A stretch of DNA of 49,776 nucleotides from an uncultured Prevotellaceae bacterium (lineage in GTDB: Bacteria > Bacteroidota > Bacteroidia > Bacteroidales > Muribaculaceae). Position numbers and translations under genes: made by a program. Where the stretch lies: contig CAMVAP010000021.1 in assembly GCA_947165485.1 (NCBI GenBank), positions 1 through 49,776 of the forward strand, given 5' to 3'. Each line of letters begins with the position of its first letter. The first letter of the stretch is position 1. Under the pieces are notes generated by a model. That model saw nothing but the letters and a program-made list of their open reading frames with translations, searched no databases and was not told the DNA's origin. Of the stretch, positions 33,725-41,952 are shown piece by piece.

Positions 33725-35602
33725 ATGAGAAACGACTATGATGTCATAGTGGTGGGTGCCGGCCATGCCGGATGTGAGGCGGCTTGTGCGGCTGCTCGAC
33801 TGGGCTCGCGCACGTTGCTGGTGACCATCGACATGAACAAGATTGCTCAGATGAGTTGCAATCCTGCCGTGGGCGGTATTGCCAAGGGCCAGATTGTGCG
33901 CGAAATCGATGCGCTAGGTGGGCAGATGGGTATTGTGACCGACCGTAGCAGTATCCAGTTCAGAATGCTTAACCGCAGTAAAGGGCCTGCCATGTGGAGC
34001 CCGCGCTCGCAGAGCGACCGTCAGCAGTTTATTGTAGAATGGAGAACGGTGCTCGAGAATACGCCCAACTTGTATATGTGGCAGGATTCTGTTACCGGAT
34101 TTATCATCGAGGGTGGGGTAGTGAAAGGTGTGAAAACCGCCCTAGGCATCACTTTTAAGGCCCAAGCCGTAATCCTCACTGCCGGTACTTTTCTCAACGG
34201 GTTGATGCACGTGGGGCGTGTTCAGACACCCGGTGGCCGTGTCTCGGAACCTCCTGCAAGGGGTGTGACCGAACAGCTGGCGTCGCTGGGTTTCACCGTG
34301 GGCCGCATGAAGACGGGTACACCGCCTCGCCTGGATGAACGTAGCATCGATTTCTCGCAATGCATCAGGCAGGATGGTGAGCATGATTTCCATCATTTTT
34401 CCTATCTGCCAGGCGTCACTTCAACACTCAAGCAACGTCCCTGCTGGATTGTGCACACCAACGAGCAAGTGCATGATATCCTGCGCGAGGGCCTGCCGCA
34501 ATCGCCCCTGTATAACGGCCAGATCACCAGTATCGGACCGCGGTACTGCCCCAGTATCGAGACCAAGATTGTGACCTTTGCCGACAAGACTTCCCACCAG
34601 CTCTTTATCGAGCCCGAGGGCGCGACCACCCATGAGATGTATCTCAACGGCTTCTCGTCATCGCTGCCGTGGGAGGTTCAGATCGAGGCGCTGCGCCGCA
34701 TTCCCGCCCTGCGCGATGTCCATGCTTTGCGCCCAGGGTATGCGATAGAATACGACTTCTTTGACCCCACTCAGCTGTATCACACGCTGGAGTCTAAAAT
34801 CATCAAGAACCTCTTCCTTGCCGGCCAAGTCAACGGCACGACAGGTTATGAGGAAGCGGCAGGGCAGGGGCTTATCGCCGGTATTAATGCCCATCAAAAT
34901 GTGACAGGCGGCGATGCCTTCACGCTGGGTCGCAACGAGGCTTACATCGGTGTGCTGATCGATGATCTGGTGACATGTGGTGTGGATGAGCCTTACCGCA
35001 TGTTCACCTCGCGTGCCGAGCACCGCATTCTCCTGCGTCAGGATGATGCCGACATGCGATTGACCGAAAAGGGCTATCGCCTGGGGCTGGCTACCCGCGA
35101 GCGCTACGACCTGCTGTGCAGCAAGCGTGAGCAGATTGATCGTCTGACCGCCTTCTGCAAGGAATATACGGTCAAGGCGTCAACCATCAATCCCGTGCTC
35201 GAATCCCATGGAGCGCAACCCTTGACCCAGGGACAACGGTTGCACGACCTGCTGCTGCGCCCCCAGTTGAACTTCGCCATCATGGCCGAGGCTTTGCCCG
35301 AATTGAAGGCCCAGCTGGATGCGCTGGAGGATGCCCGTCGAGACGAGATTGTCGAGGCGACTGAGATTGCCATCAAGTACCGAGGCTATATCGAGCGCGA
35401 AACCCTCATTGCCGACCGAGTGTCTCGGCTCGATAATGTCACCCTGAAGGGGAAATTTGACTATTCCCAAATTAGACAATTATCCACCGAGGCGCGTCAG
35501 AAACTTCAAGCCATCGACCCCGAGACGGTGGGTCAAGCCTCACGCATTCCAGGCGTGTCGCCCAGCGACATCAATATCCTGCTCGTGCTGCTGGGCAGAT
35601 GA
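33725..35602 (+). CDS. mnmG: tRNA uridine-5-carboxymethylaminomethyl modification enzyme MnmG (GidA)
   Basis: 625 residues; with MnmE, MnmG makes the cmnm5 modification at U34 of several tRNAs using FAD, NADH and methylene-THF. The N-terminal FAD-binding motif VVVGAGHAGCEAACAAARLG is intact. So are SCNPAVGGIAKGQIVREIDALGG, RSKGPAMWSPRSQSDR, GRMKTGTPPRLDERSI, and the C-terminal helical domain ending RIPGVSPSDINILLVLLG. mnmG (gidA) is a classic neighbour of the replication origin, consistent with the parS-like site just after its stop codon (35604-35619). Confidence 0.98.
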   Translation: MRNDYDVIVVGAGHAGCEAACAAARLGSRTLLVTIDMNKIAQMSCNPAVGGIAKGQIVREIDALGGQMGIVTDRSSIQFRMLNRSKGPAMWSPRSQSDRQQFIVEWRTVLENTPNLYMWQDSVTGFIIEGGVVKGVKTALGITFKAQAVILTAGTFLNGLMHVGRVQTPGGRVSEPPARGVTEQLASLGFTVGRMKTGTPPRLDERSIDFSQCIRQDGEHDFHHFSYLPGVTSTLKQRPCWIVHTNEQVHDILREGLPQSPLYNGQITSIGPRYCPSIETKIVTFADKTSHQLFIEPEGATTHEMYLNGFSSSLPWEVQIEALRRIPALRDVHALRPGYAIEYDFFDPTQLYHTLESKIIKNLFLAGQVNGTTGYEEAAGQGLIAGINAHQNVTGGDAFTLGRNEAYIGVLIDDLVTCGVDEPYRMFTSRAEHRILLRQDDADMRLTEKGYRLGLATRERYDLLCSKREQIDRLTAFCKEYTVKASTINPVLESHGAQPLTQGQRLHDLLLRPQLNFAIMAEALPELKAQLDALEDARRDEIVEATEIAIKYRGYIERETLIADRVSRLDNVTLKGKFDYSQIRQLSTEARQKLQAIDPETVGQASRIPGVSPSDINILLVLLGR

Positions 35603-35603
35603 T

Positions 35604-35619
35604 TGTTCCACGTGAAACA
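35604..35619. promoter_or_regulatory. parS-like centromere site (ParB binding)
   Basis: TGTTCCACGTGAAACA matches the bacterial parS consensus TGTTTCACGTGAAACA at 15 of 16 positions and lies in the mnmG-apt gap. A second, exact site is 1.1 kb away in uvrC (36690-36705). Confidence 0.85.
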
Positions 35620-35646
35620 ATAACTAACATAATATACTGATTTACA

Positions 35647-36180
35647 ATGAATAAACAAGAGTTAGAGAGAGTAAAAAGCGTGGTACGCAATGTGCCCGAT
35701 TTTCCCGTACCAGGCATCCAATTCAAGGACCTGACAACGGCTTTTAAGGATCCTGAAGCTCTGCGCATCATGGTCGAGGCGATGACCGACCTGTACCGTG
35801 ATGCCGGCGTGACCAAGGTGGTGGGCATCGAGGCACGCGGTTTCATTGGCGGTGCCATCCTCGCCACGCAGCTCAATGCCGGCTTTGTTCCCTTGCGCAA
35901 GCCGGGCAAATTGCCCGCCGAGGTGATCCAGAAGTCTTACACCAAGGAGTATGGAACCGATACCATCGAGATCCACAAGGATGCCATTACGCCCGATGAC
36001 GTGGTGGTGATTCATGACGATCTGCTCGCAACCGGCGGCACGATGCTGGCTGCCTATGAGCTGGTGAAATCGATGAACCCCAAGAAGGTTTACATCAATT
36101 TCATCTGTGACCTGGAGGCGTTGCATGGCCGTGAGGTATTCCCGCCCGAAGTGGAGATTACCTCATTGTTCACATTCTGA
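35647..36180 (+). CDS. apt: Adenine phosphoribosyltransferase
   Basis: 177 residues; salvages adenine with PRPP to AMP in the cytosol. The family features are all visible: RNVPDFPVPGIQFKDLTTAF near the N-terminus, then KVVGIEARGFIGGAILATQLNAGFVPLRKPGKLP. The PRPP-binding loop is VVVIHDDLLATGGTMLAAYELV, with a FICDLEALHGRE tail. The length is normal. It sits between mnmG and uvrC in the same orientation (44- and 39-nt gaps). Confidence 0.97.
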   Translation: MNKQELERVKSVVRNVPDFPVPGIQFKDLTTAFKDPEALRIMVEAMTDLYRDAGVTKVVGIEARGFIGGAILATQLNAGFVPLRKPGKLPAEVIQKSYTKEYGTDTIEIHKDAITPDDVVVIHDDLLATGGTMLAAYELVKSMNPKKVYINFICDLEALHGREVFPPEVEITSLFTF

Positions 36181-36219
36181 TTCGACTTGCCGCTGGAACA
36201 GTTATAACGCTTTCACGTG

Positions 36220-38091
36220 ATGACCATGAACGAAGGCCTCAAACTCAAGTTGTCGTTGCTGCCCGACGAGCCTGGCGTTTACCGCTACCGCAATCGGGAA
36301 GGGACGATCATCTATGTGGGTAAGGCCAAGAATCTGAAGCGTCGCGTCAATTCCTATTTCAACCGCGAGCACGAGTCGTTGCGCACGACGATGCTCGTGC
36401 GCAATATCGCCGATCTGGAGTACACCGTCGTCAACACCGAGGAGGAAGCGCTTGACCTGGAGAACGCCCTCATCAAGGAGTACCAGCCACGTTATAACGT
36501 GCTGTTGAAGGACGACAAGAGCTACCCGTGGATCTGTATCTCGGGCGGCCTGTATCCGCGGGTGTATATCACGCGTGAGGCGAGGGTTAAGGGGGATCGT
36601 TTCTATGGCCCCTATCCGCGCACCGAGGTTGCCCGGGTGCTCATCGACACGATACGGCAGATCTACCCGTTGCGCACATGCCGCCTGAATGTTTCACGTG
36701 AAACAATCGAGGCCGACAAGCATCGCCTGTGCCTGCAATACCACATCCACCGTTGCGAGGGTTGTTGCAAGGGGCTGGTGAGCGCCGAGCGATATGGCGA
36801 ATACATCAGCGAGATACGGCAGATCCTGAACGGTGACACCCACCAGCTGATGGACTATCTCATGCGGCAGATGCAGCAGTTGGCCAGTGAGCTGCGCTTT
36901 GAGGAGGCTGAGGTCATCAAGCGCCGATACAAGTTGCTGGAGCACGTGCGCCGCCGCTCGGTGATCGTCAATCCGTCGATTCACAACATCGACGTGTTCG
37001 GGCTGCTGCGCGATGACGATGCGGCATGGGTCAATTTCATGCACATGAGGGGTGGGGCAGTGGTGCAGTCCTATACGCTGGAATACCGCCTCTCGACACA
37101 TGACGAGACCGATGCCGAAATCATGTCGATGGCGATAGCCGAGGTGCACAAGCGCTTTGCCGAGACCTACCGCAACGACCGCGTGACCGAAGTGATGGTC
37201 AACGTGGAGCCTGATGTGGAGTTTGCCGGGCTCACGTTCACGATACCCCAGCGTGGTGATAAGAAGAAACTGCTGGACATCGCGGTCAAGAATGCGACCC
37301 AGAAGCGCATCGACCGCCTGCGCATGATGGAAAAACTCAATCCCGAGCAGCGCACGACCCGCACCCTGACAACCATGCAGCGCGACCTGCGACTGTCGGT
37401 GCTGCCGCGTCATGTCGAGTGCTTTGACAACAGCAACATCAGCGGATCGAGCGCGGTGGCGTCTTGTGTGGTGTTCCGCAATGCCAAGCCCTCCAAGAAG
37501 GAGTACCGTCACTTCAACATCAAGACCGTCGAGGGCAGTGACGATTTTGCCTCGATGCGCGAGGTGATCAACCGCCGCTATAGCCGGCTGGTACAGGAAG
37601 GACAGGAGTTGCCGCAATTGCTCATTGTGGATGGAGGTAAAGGACAGGTGACGGCGGCTATCGAGGCTCTGGCAGCCATTGGCCTGCAAGGGCAGATGGC
37701 TGTTGTGGGCATTGCCAAGCGGCTCAATGAGGTCTATTTCCCTGGCGACAGCGTGCCATTGTACATCGACAAGAACAGCGAGACGCTGCACGTCATCCAG
37801 CGCCTGCGTGACGAGGCCCACCGATTTGCCATCACATTCCACCGCAAGCAGCGCAGCAAGGGGCAGGTGCACAGCGCCCTGGACGATGTGCCCGGCATTG
37901 GCCCCAAGACGCGCACCCTGTTGCTCAAGCATTTCAAGTCGTTGAAGCGCATCAGGGAGGCTGGCCAAAACGAGCTGGCCGAGGTGATAGGACCGGCACG
38001 AGCCCAAGCTCTGGTCGAAGCGCTGCAACCCATGGCAGACGCAGCCCAAATTACTCATGACGATGAATCTGAAATTCAAGACAAGATATGA
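36220..38091 (+). CDS. uvrC: UvrABC excinuclease subunit C
   Basis: About 623 residues; makes the dual incisions in nucleotide excision repair. Domains in order: GIY-YIG nuclease (EPGVYRYRNREGTIIYVGKAKNLKRRV, with Lys and Arg retained), the UvrB-binding UVR motif around residues 205-240 (LASELRFEEAEVIKRRYKLLEHV), the RNase-H-like endonuclease (VECFDNSNISGSSAVASCVVF; LLIVDGGKGQ) and C-terminal helix-hairpin-helix (LDDVPGIGPKTRTLLLKHF). Possible starts are GTG 36217, ATG 36220 and ATG 36226; the choice among them is uncertain by a few residues. An exact parS consensus is embedded in the coding sequence (V-S-R-E-T codons). The stop overlaps the nadK start by 4 nt (ATGA). Confidence 0.97.
   Translation: MTMNEGLKLKLSLLPDEPGVYRYRNREGTIIYVGKAKNLKRRVNSYFNREHESLRTTMLVRNIADLEYTVVNTEEEALDLENALIKEYQPRYNVLLKDDKSYPWICISGGLYPRVYITREARVKGDRFYGPYPRTEVARVLIDTIRQIYPLRTCRLNVSRETIEADKHRLCLQYHIHRCEGCCKGLVSAERYGEYISEIRQILNGDTHQLMDYLMRQMQQLASELRFEEAEVIKRRYKLLEHVRRRSVIVNPSIHNIDVFGLLRDDDAAWVNFMHMRGGAVVQSYTLEYRLSTHDETDAEIMSMAIAEVHKRFAETYRNDRVTEVMVNVEPDVEFAGLTFTIPQRGDKKKLLDIAVKNATQKRIDRLRMMEKLNPEQRTTRTLTTMQRDLRLSVLPRHVECFDNSNISGSSAVASCVVFRNAKPSKKEYRHFNIKTVEGSDDFASMREVINRRYSRLVQEGQELPQLLIVDGGKGQVTAAIEALAAIGLQGQMAVVGIAKRLNEVYFPGDSVPLYIDKNSETLHVIQRLRDEAHRFAITFHRKQRSKGQVHSALDDVPGIGPKTRTLLLKHFKSLKRIREAGQNELAEVIGPARAQALVEALQPMADAAQITHDDESEIQDKI
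36690..36705. promoter_or_regulatory. Exact-consensus parS site inside uvrC
   Basis: TGTTTCACGTGAAACA is a perfect 16-bp palindrome identical to the bacterial parS consensus, in frame over Val-Ser-Arg-Glu-Thr codons of uvrC. With the site at 35604 it forms a parS pair. A third CACGTG at 36209-36224 (TTTCACGTGA core only) matches just 10 of 16. Confidence 0.9.
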
Positions 38092-38951
38092 AGCAATTGG
38101 TGATATTTGGTAACACTTACCAGCGGGAAGCCCCCGCAACAGTCCTGTCGCTGCTGCAATACCTGGTGGACCGTGGCTTGCAGGTTGCGGTCGAGAGGAG
38201 TTATTTGCAATTCCTGGGTGGCAGTGGTCAGGGGGATTTCAATTCGTTTGAGGCCAGTGAGGTGCCTGATGCCGACATGGCGTTGTCGCTGGGTGGTGAT
38301 GGCACGTTCCTGACCACAGTGATGTGGGTAGCGGGGCGGGGTATGCCCATCTTGGGCATCAATCTGGGGCACCTGGGTTATCTCACAGCCGGGAGGCTCG
38401 ACGCAAGCAGTAGCGTGATTGATGATGTGCTGGCGGGCAACTACCGCATCGAGGAACGCACCATGTTGCAGGTCACCTGTGACCAGGTAGAGATTGCGCA
38501 TCCCTGGGCATTAAACGAGATTGCCATCTTGCGCCACGATACATCGTCGATGCTGGATATGGAGACATGGCTGCGTGGTCATGAGCTGACGACCTACCGT
38601 GGTGACGGCCTTATCGTGAGTACTCCGACGGGCTCTACGGCCTATAACATGAGCGTTGGAGGCCCCATTCTGGAGCCCACCACATCATGCCTGGTGCTGT
38701 CGCCCATTTCTCCCCATTCGTTGACGATGCGTCCGCTTGTCGTGGGTGACAATAGTGTGATCGAGGTGAGGACCCATTCGCGTGCCGACCATTATGAGGT
38801 GAGTATCGATGGCGAGGTGACGTTGTGCCCCACGGGCTCTACCTTGACCTTCAGCCGGGCACCTCATTGCGCTCGGGTCATACAATGTGTGGGTAACAAC
38901 TTTGCCACCACATTGCGGCAGAAACTCCTCTGGGGAACCGACCAGCGCTAG
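38088..38951 (+). CDS. nadK: NAD kinase
   Basis: 287 residues; phosphorylates NAD to NADP. The diagnostic GGDGTFL is at about residues 69-75. NLGHLGYLT, the NE(I/V)AILR segment WALNEIAILRHDTSSM, and DGLIVSTPTGSTAYNMSVGGPIL with SPISPHSLTMRPLV follow in family order. It is translationally coupled to uvrC by an ATGA overlap and is the last gene of the ybeY-mnmG-apt-uvrC-nadK cluster. A perfect 12-bp hairpin follows. Confidence 0.97.
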   Translation: MKQLVIFGNTYQREAPATVLSLLQYLVDRGLQVAVERSYLQFLGGSGQGDFNSFEASEVPDADMALSLGGDGTFLTTVMWVAGRGMPILGINLGHLGYLTAGRLDASSSVIDDVLAGNYRIEERTMLQVTCDQVEIAHPWALNEIAILRHDTSSMLDMETWLRGHELTTYRGDGLIVSTPTGSTAYNMSVGGPILEPTTSCLVLSPISPHSLTMRPLVVGDNSVIEVRTHSRADHYEVSIDGEVTLCPTGSTLTFSRAPHCARVIQCVGNNFATTLRQKLLWGTDQR

Positions 38952-38986
38952 GACTGAGATTCAATCTTGTAGAAATCAAAAACAAA

Positions 38987-39024
38987 CGGGAAAGCAACGC
39001 TTCATCAAGGTGGTTGCTTTCCCG
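38987..39024. terminator. Bidirectional terminator between nadK and a glycosyltransferase
   Basis: CGGGAAAGCAAC and GTTGCTTTCCCG form a perfect 12-bp stem; A-rich sequence on the left and T-rich on the right allow termination in both directions. Confidence 0.85.
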
Positions 39025-39060
39025 CTTAGTTTTGTGCGGCTTATCGGGGGTATGACCTGA

Positions 39061-40197
39061 TTAAAATAGCCTGCGATGCGTTAATATCGAGCGGTAGATG
39101 TGTATCATCTCGTCGGCGAGCACCTTGCCGGAGAATCGCTCGGTGTTGTCACGGGCGGCCTTGAGCAAGGCGGCCTTCTTGTTCTCATCTTCGAGCACGT
39201 CGCTGAGCATGTCGGCGCCTTGAACCAAGTCGTCATAATAGATGGCGCCGTCACCGCCCATTTCGCGGGCCTTGGCCGAGTCCTTACAGATAACTACGGC
39301 GCCACTGCGCTGGGCGTTGATGAGCTTGAACAGGTCTCGGCTGCGGTCGGTGTTGGGTATGATGACCGCCTGCGCCATCTTGCACACTGCCGTGAGGTCG
39401 GCATGGTGGATCTTGTCCACCTGCTTGAAGCGGTGAAAGATGTGCATGTCGTGGGCCTGCTCCTTGATCACGTGGTCAAAGTGGTCGGTGCGGTATCCCA
39501 GCATGACAATGGCGATCTTGCGGTCGCGCAGGTCATGTACCAGTTGCATGGCCTCCTTGAGGTTGTCCTCCTTGTTCAGGCGACCCTTGTAGAGGACAAA
39601 TTTCTCGGGCAGGTGGTACTTCTTGCGCAGGATGTCATACATGTTCTCGGGCACCGATTCGTCACATCCGTCATAGTAACACGGGTGAACGACCTGCACG
39701 TCATCGGGGTTCACGTGATAATGATCGATGATGACCTGTCGGTCCACCTCGTTGAGGGCGATCACGCGCTTGGCGATTTTACAGGCCTTGCGGGCACGAC
39801 GTTGCATGAGCATCCTCTCAATCCATCCGTTGGCACTCTTGTACAACGGGTCAATCATCGTGAACACCGAGGGGAAGTTACTGCCGCTGAAGCCCGATGC
39901 GATGCCGTCGTCAATGCCGTGAAACGCATTCACGCCATGCCCCTTGGCCGATCGCACGATGCCATTGCCCGTGTACCATCGCTTGGTGTTGTGGATGTAG
40001 CTGCGCGGGAATTTCACCCTCACGCTGTCCTCGTTGAACAGTGCGGTGAGGCGCTTGTTCTGCTTGCGCTCGGGCGAGTACAGGATATAATAGTTGCTAG
40101 GATAATTTGTGGCAAGTGCTTTGATAAGGATGCGTCCGTAATAGGACGTATCATTATTCTCCATGATGATTCTGCGGCCACCGTAACCTACTACCAT
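39061..40197 (-). CDS. Glycosyltransferase, family GT4-like
   Basis: 378 residues, GT-B fold. N-terminal domain: GGRRIIMENNDTSYYGRILIKALA and NAFHGIDDGIASGFSGSNFPSVFTMID. C-terminal nucleotide-sugar domain: LPEKFVLYKGRLNKEDNLKEAMQLV, KIAIVMLGYRTDHFDHVI, AVIIPNTDRSRDLFKLINAQRSGAVVICKDS and the typical C-terminal ENKKAALLKAARDNTERFSGKVLADEMIHIY. The EX7E-type segment is degenerate ('RDLFKLINAQRSG'), so it may be a divergent member. No adjacent glycan genes; a minus-strand -7 box TACCTTTG is at 40277-40270. Confidence 0.8.
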   Translation of the reverse strand: MVVGYGGRRIIMENNDTSYYGRILIKALATNYPSNYYILYSPERKQNKRLTALFNEDSVRVKFPRSYIHNTKRWYTGNGIVRSAKGHGVNAFHGIDDGIASGFSGSNFPSVFTMIDPLYKSANGWIERMLMQRRARKACKIAKRVIALNEVDRQVIIDHYHVNPDDVQVVHPCYYDGCDESVPENMYDILRKKYHLPEKFVLYKGRLNKEDNLKEAMQLVHDLRDRKIAIVMLGYRTDHFDHVIKEQAHDMHIFHRFKQVDKIHHADLTAVCKMAQAVIIPNTDRSRDLFKLINAQRSGAVVICKDSAKAREMGGDGAIYYDDLVQGADMLSDVLEDENKKAALLKAARDNTERFSGKVLADEMIHIYRSILTHRRLF

Positions 40198-40331
40198 GAT
40201 TTATTGTCGTTTAATTTAATGCGTTTTATTTCAATATTGAATAACAGTAGTTCAATGTCTCACAAGCTACAAAGGTACTATGTTTTTTTATTTTATGCGC
40301 TTTTTTATGGTGCATTTTTGTTGTTTTGCAT

Positions 40332-40339
40332 TAACTTTG
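40332..40339 (+). promoter_or_regulatory. -7 promoter element for the DUF4923-like lipoprotein gene
   Basis: TAACTTTG lies 18 nt upstream of the ATG at 40358. T-rich sequence upstream contains TTTG at 40317-40320, which is too close to be a standard -33 box. Confidence 0.45.
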
Positions 40340-40357
40340 CCCCAAAATAGAAGAGAT

Positions 40358-40963
40358 ATGAGACGTTTTTTGACCTTTTTGTGTGCTATAGGATTGTTGG
40401 CGTCATGCTCGACGGCCCGTCAAGGTTCGGTCGGTGCCGACTTGAACCCTAATGAGGTGTTCACGGTCACCGATGCCGACATCGCCAGTGAAACCCTGCT
40501 GATTAATAACCTTATCAAGGGGGAGTGGAACTACAGTGGCCCGGCAGTTGACGTGAGCGGCAAGAACCTGCTTGCCGGGGTGGGGAAGCCTATTGCCAAG
40601 GGGAAGCTCAAGGGCAAACTCAAGAAAGCGTTCAAGAAGGTGGGACTGGACAAGGCGAGTCCCCAATTCACCTTCAACAACGACGGCACCTGCATCATGA
40701 GGCTGATGGGTGTCAACTTCAAGGGGGACTATCATTACAACCCCGATTTGAACCAGATTTCCTTCAAGTGGCATGGTGTGCCGTTGAATGCCACACTCAA
40801 GCGTGATGGAAAGAAGAAGCTGCGCCTCACCTTTGAGGCCGACAAGCTGCTGCGGCTCTTAACGCTGGCCAGCAAGTTCAGCGACAGTTCAGCGATCAAG
40901 GCGATCGGCAAGTTGCTGGACAACTATGAGGACATCATGGTGGGCTTTGAACTCAAGAAATAG
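40358..40963 (+). CDS. DUF4923-like lipoprotein
   Basis: 201 residues from the ATG at 40358, beginning MRRFLTFLCAIGLLASC with a clear lipobox at ASC. An upstream in-frame start at 40280 lies before the -7 promoter box and is rejected. The mature protein contains GEWNYSGPAVDVSGKNLLAGVGKPIAKGK, then KLKKAFKKVGLDKASPQFTFNNDGTCIMRLMG. It ends with ALASKFSDSSAIKAIGKLLDNYEDIMVGFELKK-like sequence (TLASKFSDSSAIKAIGKLLD), the pattern of DUF4923 proteins found in gut Bacteroidales. Function is not known; probably periplasmic or outer-membrane associated. Monocistronic; it converges on the 206-aa secreted protein gene with a shared terminator at 40999-41027. Confidence 0.75.
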   Translation: MRRFLTFLCAIGLLASCSTARQGSVGADLNPNEVFTVTDADIASETLLINNLIKGEWNYSGPAVDVSGKNLLAGVGKPIAKGKLKGKLKKAFKKVGLDKASPQFTFNNDGTCIMRLMGVNFKGDYHYNPDLNQISFKWHGVPLNATLKRDGKKKLRLTFEADKLLRLLTLASKFSDSSAIKAIGKLLDNYEDIMVGFELKK

Positions 40964-40998
40964 CCTGTTGGCTGGCTAGCCGACCACAATAAACAATC

Positions 40999-41027
40999 GC
41001 AGGGAAGTCTTGACTGGACTTCCCTGC
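40999..41027. terminator. Bidirectional terminator
   Basis: GCAGGGAAGTC and GACTTCCCTGC form a perfect 11-bp stem with a 7-nt loop between convergent genes. Confidence 0.85.
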
Positions 41028-41061
41028 AATTGTGTCTATGATAAAGTGCTATTATTAACCC

Positions 41062-41682
41062 TTATCGGCGGGGCGGCTGGCTCATGTGTTGCTTGCCCAG
41101 ATTCACCGCTTGCTTCTTGGTCATCATGCCTCCGCGGGTGCGGCTGCCAGGCTGGCTCTTGCTGGTGTTGCTCACGCCGGGCTGGGTGCCGCCCATGCCG
41201 GGCTTGGGCTGGGATTTGCCCGCGGGAGCGCCAAAGGTGCGTCCGCTGTAGGCACTGTGGTCAAAGTAACGGTTGGAGCCCTTGTACACCTGGTATCCGG
41301 GAGGAGCGGCGCGATAGAATTGATCCTTGGGATAGCGGTTGTAGATGCTGAACACAAACTTCTTGTTCTGCCACGACATGGGGCGATAGAAGTACTCCAG
41401 AGTGATGTACAGCTGGTATTGTGCGGGTGAGAGCACATACCTGAGCTCGTTGTTGCGTCGGGTCCAGAAGGTGCCGAACAGGTCATCATAGGTATCGATA
41501 CACATGATGTAATCGATGTTGATTTCATACACGGCATTATACTGGTCGTCGCTCAGTGCCAGCTCATAGGCCATCTTGTCGGTCAAGAAGAAGGCCTGGT
41601 CGCGGGCCGACTTGTAGCTCATCGCATGGGCGGCTGACACCAGGGTCAGCACTGCCACCATTGTTAAGATAAACCGTTTCAT
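41062..41682 (-). CDS. Secreted protein of unknown function with Gly/Pro/Ser-rich basic tail
   Basis: 206 residues with signal peptide MKRFILTMVAVLTLVSAAHA. The folded part (about 20-130) is helical and aromatic-rich: SARDQAFFLTDKMAYELALSDDQYNAVYEIN, WTRRNNELRYVLSPAQYQLYI and YFYRPMSWQNKKFVFSIYNRYP. 'LSDDQYNAVYEIN' and 'LSPAQYQLY' recall the LTxxQ-type repeats of periplasmic Spy/CpxP-like chaperones, a weak resemblance. The final ~70 residues are low-complexity and basic (GKSQPKPGMGGTQPGVSNTS; SQPPRR), perhaps for binding an anionic surface polymer. I do not recognise the family. A strong minus-strand promoter (41754-41723) drives it. Confidence 0.65.
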   Translation of the reverse strand: MKRFILTMVAVLTLVSAAHAMSYKSARDQAFFLTDKMAYELALSDDQYNAVYEINIDYIMCIDTYDDLFGTFWTRRNNELRYVLSPAQYQLYITLEYFYRPMSWQNKKFVFSIYNRYPKDQFYRAAPPGYQVYKGSNRYFDHSAYSGRTFGAPAGKSQPKPGMGGTQPGVSNTSKSQPGSRTRGGMMTKKQAVNLGKQHMSQPPRR

Positions 41683-41722
41683 AGTGCGTATGTTTTAATT
41701 TGTTTCTAAATGTTTGTTGCCT

Positions 41723-41754
41723 CAAAATTAGTGATATTCACTCATCATTGCAAA
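41723..41754 (-). promoter_or_regulatory. Promoter of the secreted 206-aa protein gene
   Basis: Minus-strand TTTG (41754-41751), a 20-nt spacer and TAATTTTG (41730-41723). The ATG is at 41682, a 40-nt leader. Confidence 0.65.
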
Positions 41755-41952
41755 TTTTTTAGACCAAGATTAATAAATAATCGACTAATCATCCCAAGAA
41801 TTGCATATCCCATGCCAACGGATGGGGCTTTTCCCGTTATCGGGCGTTGCGGCAGTCGAGTGTGCGATTTGTATAGACCAGGAGCGGGGTTTTCCCGATT
41901 TTTTATGAATAGAAAATCTCGTTTTTCGTGGTTTATTTGTATTTTTGCGGCT

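Noticed and set aside
36209-36224. Possible third parS site (TTTCACGTGA core)
   Set aside because: Only 10 of 16 positions match parS; the core CACGTG also occurs by chance elsewhere, e.g. near 39710.
41710-41952. N-terminal extension of the GH3-like protein
   Set aside because: The extra residues have no protein-like composition and the extension spans the apparent promoter; ATG 41953 gives the family-type start.
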